Assembly (NCBI GenBank): GCA_001599715.1
Contig: BCHU01000006.1
Span: forward strand, 310,001 to 374,000
Direction of reading: 5' to 3'
Length of the DNA stretch: 64,000 nt
Origin: Phaeotremella fagi
Lineage: Eukaryota > Basidiomycota > Tremellomycetes > Tremellales > Phaeotremellaceae
The notes beneath the pieces were generated by a model, which saw only the letters and a program-made list of their open reading frames with translations, had not been told where the DNA came from and searched no databases. Both the position numbers and the translations under genes were made by a program. Each line of letters opens with the position of its first letter. Position 1 is the first letter of the stretch. This document shows positions 59,221 through 64,000 of the stretch, piece after piece.

Positions 59221-62139
59221 ATGAAAGCACCTCAATCCTCGCCATCCAATGCGAGTATACCCAGTACTTCAACAACAAAGCAGCTAAAAATATCATCATA
59301 CGTAATTCTATGCTTAGCTATTATCCTCGGTGTAACCATTTTCAAGGCATATGTCAACGACCAACATGTCTCTGGAAGCTGGGGCTGTGAAATGAGTTGG
59401 ATGACCCCATCATACTTACTGGTCAATTGGTATAATCCACCTTCTCCCAAGTATCGACTGTACCTGTATCGAGAACAGGGGTGGGATTTAAGTCAGAAGG
59501 TGACTTCGCCCTTCATCACCTTGCGTTAGAATCGAGCTCACTATTTTTCAGCCCAATGGTCACCCCGTAATATTTGTGCCAGGCAATGCAGGATCACACG
59601 AGCAAGTCAGATCTATCGCATCTTCAGCTACACGTCAGTTTTTTGCATCCCCAGGATTGCAGGCGCAGGGCATGGTTTCAGTCACTCCATTGGATTTTTT
59701 TACTTGTGGGTACTTTATTATAAGAATAAATCTAATGGAACAGTGGACTTCAACGAAGATTTTTCAGCTTTCCATGCGGCTACACTATCAGACCAAGCGG
59801 TTTTCTTGAACCATACCATTGGAAAAGTATTGGCTGAATATCATCATCTCCCCCTGGATTCCCGCCCAACCAAGGTTTCGATTATCGCTCATTCTATGGG
59901 TGGAATTGCAGCTCGTTTGGCTATGACCATCGACCCAGGTACTTCCAACTACGTCGACTCAATTTTGACGATGTCGACACCCCATATATCACCCCCTATC
60001 AAGTTTGAGTACGAGATGGATGCCATTTACCGAAAAATCTCAAAATTTCAACACAATGGTGATCGACCTTTGTTATTCTCGTTATGTGGGGGTGTTTCTG
60101 ATACCCAGATTGTCTCTGACGATTGTGCTTTGTCTCAAGATGTGGTTGACGTCTCTGATGGGTTCGCTACATTTACAGATGGTGTTCCCGGTGTATGGAC
60201 AGGAGTCGACCATCAAGCAATGGTGTGGTGTCATCAAGTTCGCTGGCGAATTGCTCGAATGTTACTTGAGATGACGACAGTCTCGACAAAACAAGCAAAA
60301 CTTGCTGTAGCGCAAAAATGGCTGGTAGGTCAAACTCATTTCACTTCCTCGTTCAATGAGGGAGCGAAAGCAACTTCCATTCCTGTCTCGGCTTCTCGCA
60401 TGGCTGTGATACTCGACGATTCTGAATTCGCGAATGAAAACTTCCCCGCCTTCCGTTTTTGCTCGAATACTGGGCAATGTCATCCACTTAACATCCAGAA
60501 AATTACTGTACCAGCTCCAGATGATAGGAATATTCCTTTCCCAGTCGTTGGCGAGGGAATCGGTGGTAATGAACTGATACATTGCCTTCAAATGGTGCTT
60601 CCTGGCTCGAACGGCATGGTTCAGGCTCAGACGATAGGCCCAGTTACCTACGGTAGCTCCGTGGAATACAACTCGTCATCAGGTTCATGGGGTGAGTACT
60701 GTATTTTGGCAAGGCTAAATCTTCAGCACGTACTGAGGAGGGGGTTGTACATACTACCGTCAATTTTCTTCGCTCAAGCACCTCTAGTCTGATTGTGAAT
60801 GAGTTGAACGCTATTGTAGCCACAAATTGCGCTGGTGAGTCACTTTCACAAGTGCATGGCTAACGTTAAAGGGCGTCAACCAATCTTGGAGTATACGAGT
60901 GGGTCTCCAGCTCAAACTCCCTCTACTTTGGAAAGCCATTTTTATCCATCAACATCCCGAAAATTGAAAGTTCACCTACATACTGCTAGCTCGCCCTTCT
61001 TCCCCAATGGAAATCCGTCGGTAGTGAGGGTGAACATATACCAGGATCCTCGTTGTCCTGTGGAGGAACTCCGAATACGAATCGACTGGAAAGCGAGTCT
61101 AGCGAAAATAGTCATAAGATATCGAATGACAATGATTGCATGGATTGCTGCTTGGTCTTCAATTTCCCTGCATCAACAACTTATGGCTTTTGAAGCGACT
61201 GGTGGGTCCGTTTCACCATTTACCCACTTATAATATTAGGTTACGTCCCAAGCGTAGTTTCTGTTCTGGACGACTTAGCTCGTCTCAAATTTTGGCGCTA
61301 CCTTGGGTTTTCGATTGCTATTGGAATTCTCCAAGCCTTATTATCTTCGACCATACCAACAGAAGAAGTTTTATTAGGTAACACTGACCTCAATCTTCTT
61401 TTCCTTCTACCGATCATGGCGATAATTACATTCGGCGCAACTTACGCCTTTGCTGCCTTATTGCAAGTGACAACGAGACTTGTGAACTTCCTAATATCAA
61501 AAGTCGGCCTCAAATTGAGGTTTGCATCAAAGTACGAGGTAAAAATGCGTATCTGTTTTGCTGACTCGTTGAAAGACAATCGTCCCTCTCAGTGAGAATC
61601 TCTGGTGTCATTTCTGCTATTGTGCTGGTTGCATTTGTTGTACCTCAACAACTAGCTTTTCTTATCTCTTTCTTCATCCACGGACTGTCCACCTTGACAG
61701 CTCACGCTTCAGAAACAAATTCTGTAAGTTCAGTATCCTGTTTTGAGCTAATTTCCGCAGACTCGCAGTCATCTGTATCATGGGATACTTCTATTTCTTC
61801 TTGTCCTTGTTCCCAGCAATGTTCTCGTTTTGGCGGTGTGGGCTCGAAACTTTTGGACGGACTGGAAGTACCCCTTTGCTTCTGATCACAATCTCCTTCA
61901 AGTGATCTTAGTGATCGTTATGACTGAATTGTGCAGCAGCGGCGCTTCACCTAAAGCACGACAGTGGTGAGTCAACTCAAACTGCCTTGGATTAACCTTG
62001 CAGGTGGTTGTTTGGCTGTCGCATGAGTCTCCAGTTATTCGCTGCCGCTGCTTTCCTTCTAGGTACCAAATACACATTCATCCTGCCTTATTTAGCTCAA
62101 TTTGTCTTCCTATCTATGTCAGGGGTTCTCATGAGCTAG
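59221..62139 (+). CDS. BST1: GPI inositol-deacylase (Bst1/PGAP1)
   Basis: An ER membrane lipase that removes the acyl chain from the inositol of GPI anchors, needed for ER exit and quality control. Nine exons: 59221-59499, 59552-59705, 59744-60691, 60727-60834, 60872-61201, 61240-61548, 61593-61723, 61761-61966 and 62004-62139, giving 866 residues. It has an N-terminal membrane helix (YVILCLAIILGVTIF), the CEMSWMTPSY motif, HPVIFVPGNAGSHEQVRSIA, DFFTLDFNEDFSAF, and the catalytic elbow VSIIAHSMGGIAARLA. The SPPIKFEYEMDAIY and WCHQVRWRIARML segments follow. Several C-terminal membrane helices include a PSNVLVLAVWARNF segment. The last helix ends LSMSGVLMS; a short C-terminus compared with some homologues. 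The intron at 59706-59743 is only 38 nt. Confidence 0.93.
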
Positions 62140-62357
62140 GAGCTCAAATGTATTGTAGCTGCAATTATACAAGTCATGCATCGATCATACCAATCTACTG
62201 TACGAAGCGAGTACCGAGGTGTGGAACTCCACCAGCCGGTTCGAATGAATGATTTAACCGATTCATTGCAGTGAAGGAAGTTAAGTACAACACGATTTTA
62301 CAGTGTTTGACTGCCTTTTCCATTTTTTTCATTCATTTCAGCTTCACTCCCATCAAC

Positions 62358-64000
62358 ATGCTGACTAGACAGACTAGATTCCTTGGAAAGACAAGACTAA
62401 TAATCCCCTCCTTATCATTAAGAAAGCAATTTTTATCTCTTGCCTATGTTCATCCAACTTATCCTCCGTCCAGGTGAATGATTGATTCATTTGGTTCTAT
62501 AAAAAGTAGATGGGTTGATAGTTTTTTTTAGACATACGTCCTCCTTCACTCTCCCCCCACCTACATTCAATAACGAAGATCTTGCTGAACTCAGCAATCT
62601 TTCTGGTCTGAACCCTCAAATCATTAGTGATCAGCAAAAAATAGCTATCGGGTGGCCAGATGGTAAATGGTCAAAATTGTGATTGACTTGTTTGAGGGTG
62701 GTTCGCTGATTTCGTCAGTGACAACGAATATCTTTTTGATCATTGCCGCTGTGATCAATGTTTCCACCCCCAAACGAAGCAAAGACTCAAAACCTTGTCT
62801 GAGGTGAGCTCAGTTTCCTCGGGTATGCGCTGATACGAAGGTTCCCGTTGGTATTCAAGCTCAAAGAGTTGTCGCCGAAGCGAAAGGCATTACTGTGACA
62901 TGGGTGACTACCAATATTCATGAATCATTCTTCCCATACGAATTCTTGAAAGCAGCTTCTTATGATCCACCTTTACATAAACATAATGAAAGCGATCAGT
63001 AGGTGATTGAGCTAAAACTTGGCTGATATCTTACAGGCGAGTGTTATGGAACTCGAAGATTGCCCAGACTCCTCCTTCCGTAAATTACGATAGCTTGATG
63101 GAGGGCGACATCTCAGAAGAGCGCGCTGAACGAGGTGTTCTTCGTTGGCTCGACAAAGTCGTATGTCTCTGATTTCTTGACTGGCGTACCATTCGCTCAT
63201 CAGCAAGCTCAGCATGAATTCGGATTCTGTTTTGTTACAGGTGTTCCACCTACACCGAAAGATACTCAAACGCTCATTGAGAGAATAGGTACGATCAGAC
63301 AGACACATTGTGGGTTTCTCGTTTGTGTACTTGCTGATCTTTGAGATGGCGGTTTTTGGGATTTCACTTCGAATATGTCTCATGGAGATTTAGCATACAG
63401 CTCCCAAGCATTACCCGCTCACACAGATACCACATATTTCACAGATCCTGCTGGACTGCAGATCTTTCATCTCTTATCTCATCCTTCACCTCCAGGTACA
63501 GGAGGGTCATCCCTTCTTGTTGACGGTTTCTATTCCGCTCATATTCTTTCATCTCTATTTCCAACATCATACTCGCTTTTATCCCGTCTCAGGATACCGT
63601 TTCATGCCTCAGGAACTCCTGGAACGGTTTTACGACCAATCATCAACCAACCAATTCTACGTCACGATGGGAAAGGAAATTTGACTCAAGTCAGATGGAA
63701 TAATGAGGACAGAGGTGTTCTGGGAACAGGATGGAGACCAGATGAGCTTCGTAGTTGGTATCAAGCTGCCCGACAATTTGAGGATTTGAGTAAAAGTGAA
63801 GATGCGGAGTACTGGGTACAACTTTCACCAGGAACTGTTGTGGGTGAGTCATTCGTATCGTATTTTGCTCATCTACAGTCATCGACAATTGGCGAGTTAT
63901 GCACGGCAGGTCTGCCTTTACTGGAGAACGTAGGATGTGTGGGGCGTACGTGGGTGCTGATGACTGGCGATCAAGGCGAGCAGCTCTCAGTAAACGTTTT
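62358..64000 (+). CDS. Trimethyllysine dioxygenase, 3' end beyond window
   Basis: An Fe(II)/2-oxoglutarate enzyme that hydroxylates N6-trimethyllysine, the first step of carnitine synthesis; the close relative gamma-butyrobetaine dioxygenase is the alternative. Exons: 62358-62473, 62532-62678, 62719-62803, 62841-62998, 63037-63160, 63204-63309, 63346-63843 and 63879 to the window edge. The N-terminal ~40 residues are basic and lack acids, like a mitochondrial presequence. The zinc-binding N-terminal domain reads DHCRCDQCFHPQTKQR. The catalytic domain has EFGFCFVTGVPPT, GGFWDFTSNM, the iron ligands HTDTTYF and, near the end, VIDNWRVMHGRSAFTGERR. The end reached, ADDWRSRRAALSK, matches trimethyllysine dioxygenase C-termini, so little is missing. 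Confidence 0.93.

Noticed and set aside
62004..62139. Possible truncation of BST1 at LSMSGVLMS
   Set aside because: The frame is continuous through all nine exons and the stop follows a complete membrane helix; a short C-terminus is more likely than a disruption, and the next gene starts 219 bp later.

Overview
The window looks like nuclear DNA of a basidiomycete yeast or filamentous fungus of the Tremellomycetes (Cryptococcus/Kwoniella-like). The reasons are dense protein genes cut by many short introns (mostly 36-70 nt) with GTRNGT donors and CTRAY-like branch points, pyrimidine-rich leaders, a GAPDH gene in 12 exons, and gene families typical of that group. The organism call is inference. 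All exon structures were worked out by hand from splice signals and reading-frame continuity. For every complete gene except the RING gene the exon lengths sum to a multiple of three.

1-26 kb: ILV5 ketol-acid reductoisomerase; a PACT-domain coiled-coil spindle-pole-body protein (Pcp1/Spc110 type); a 1858-residue acidic, repeat-containing protein of unknown function; a DDHD-domain phospholipase; an ECM15/UPF0045 thiamine-binding-type protein; a Tat-SF1/Cus2 splicing factor; a 657-residue protein I do not recognise; a TFIP11/Ntr1 G-patch spliceosome-disassembly factor; and GNA1 glucosamine-6-phosphate acetyltransferase.

26-46.5 kb: a secreted Gly/Asn-rich repeat protein; a RING-finger protein; a 5-hydroxyisourate hydrolase; a Doa1/PLAA-type WD40 protein that ends before the usual PFU and PUL domains; an F-box protein; a DUF4112 protein; COX9; the CDC55 PP2A regulatory subunit; the MPS1 checkpoint kinase; a single-pass membrane protein; and GAPDH. 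Most neighbours are arranged as divergent pairs sharing 0.2-0.6 kb promoters.

46.5-55.2 kb: about 8.7 kb without a recognisable gene. Its core (about 49.4-54.0 kb) is a nest of short LTR-like repeats of at least two families, with termini TGTCAC and TGTCAG, in both orientations. It includes a large palindrome with arms of about 530 bp and clusters of TTCTAGAA motifs.

55.2-64 kb: OXR1 (TLDc domain), BMT2 rRNA methyltransferase, a Tlg1/syntaxin-6 SNARE, BST1/PGAP1 GPI-inositol deacylase, and a trimethyllysine dioxygenase (carnitine synthesis) that runs off the end.

The genes are mostly housekeeping and do not form one pathway. The least expected items are very small exons (5, 6 and 13 nt), several introns that are multiples of three and free of stops, the shortened Doa1-like protein, the large acidic repeat protein, and the palindromic LTR nest. 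I found no clear evidence of an entirely new biological system.
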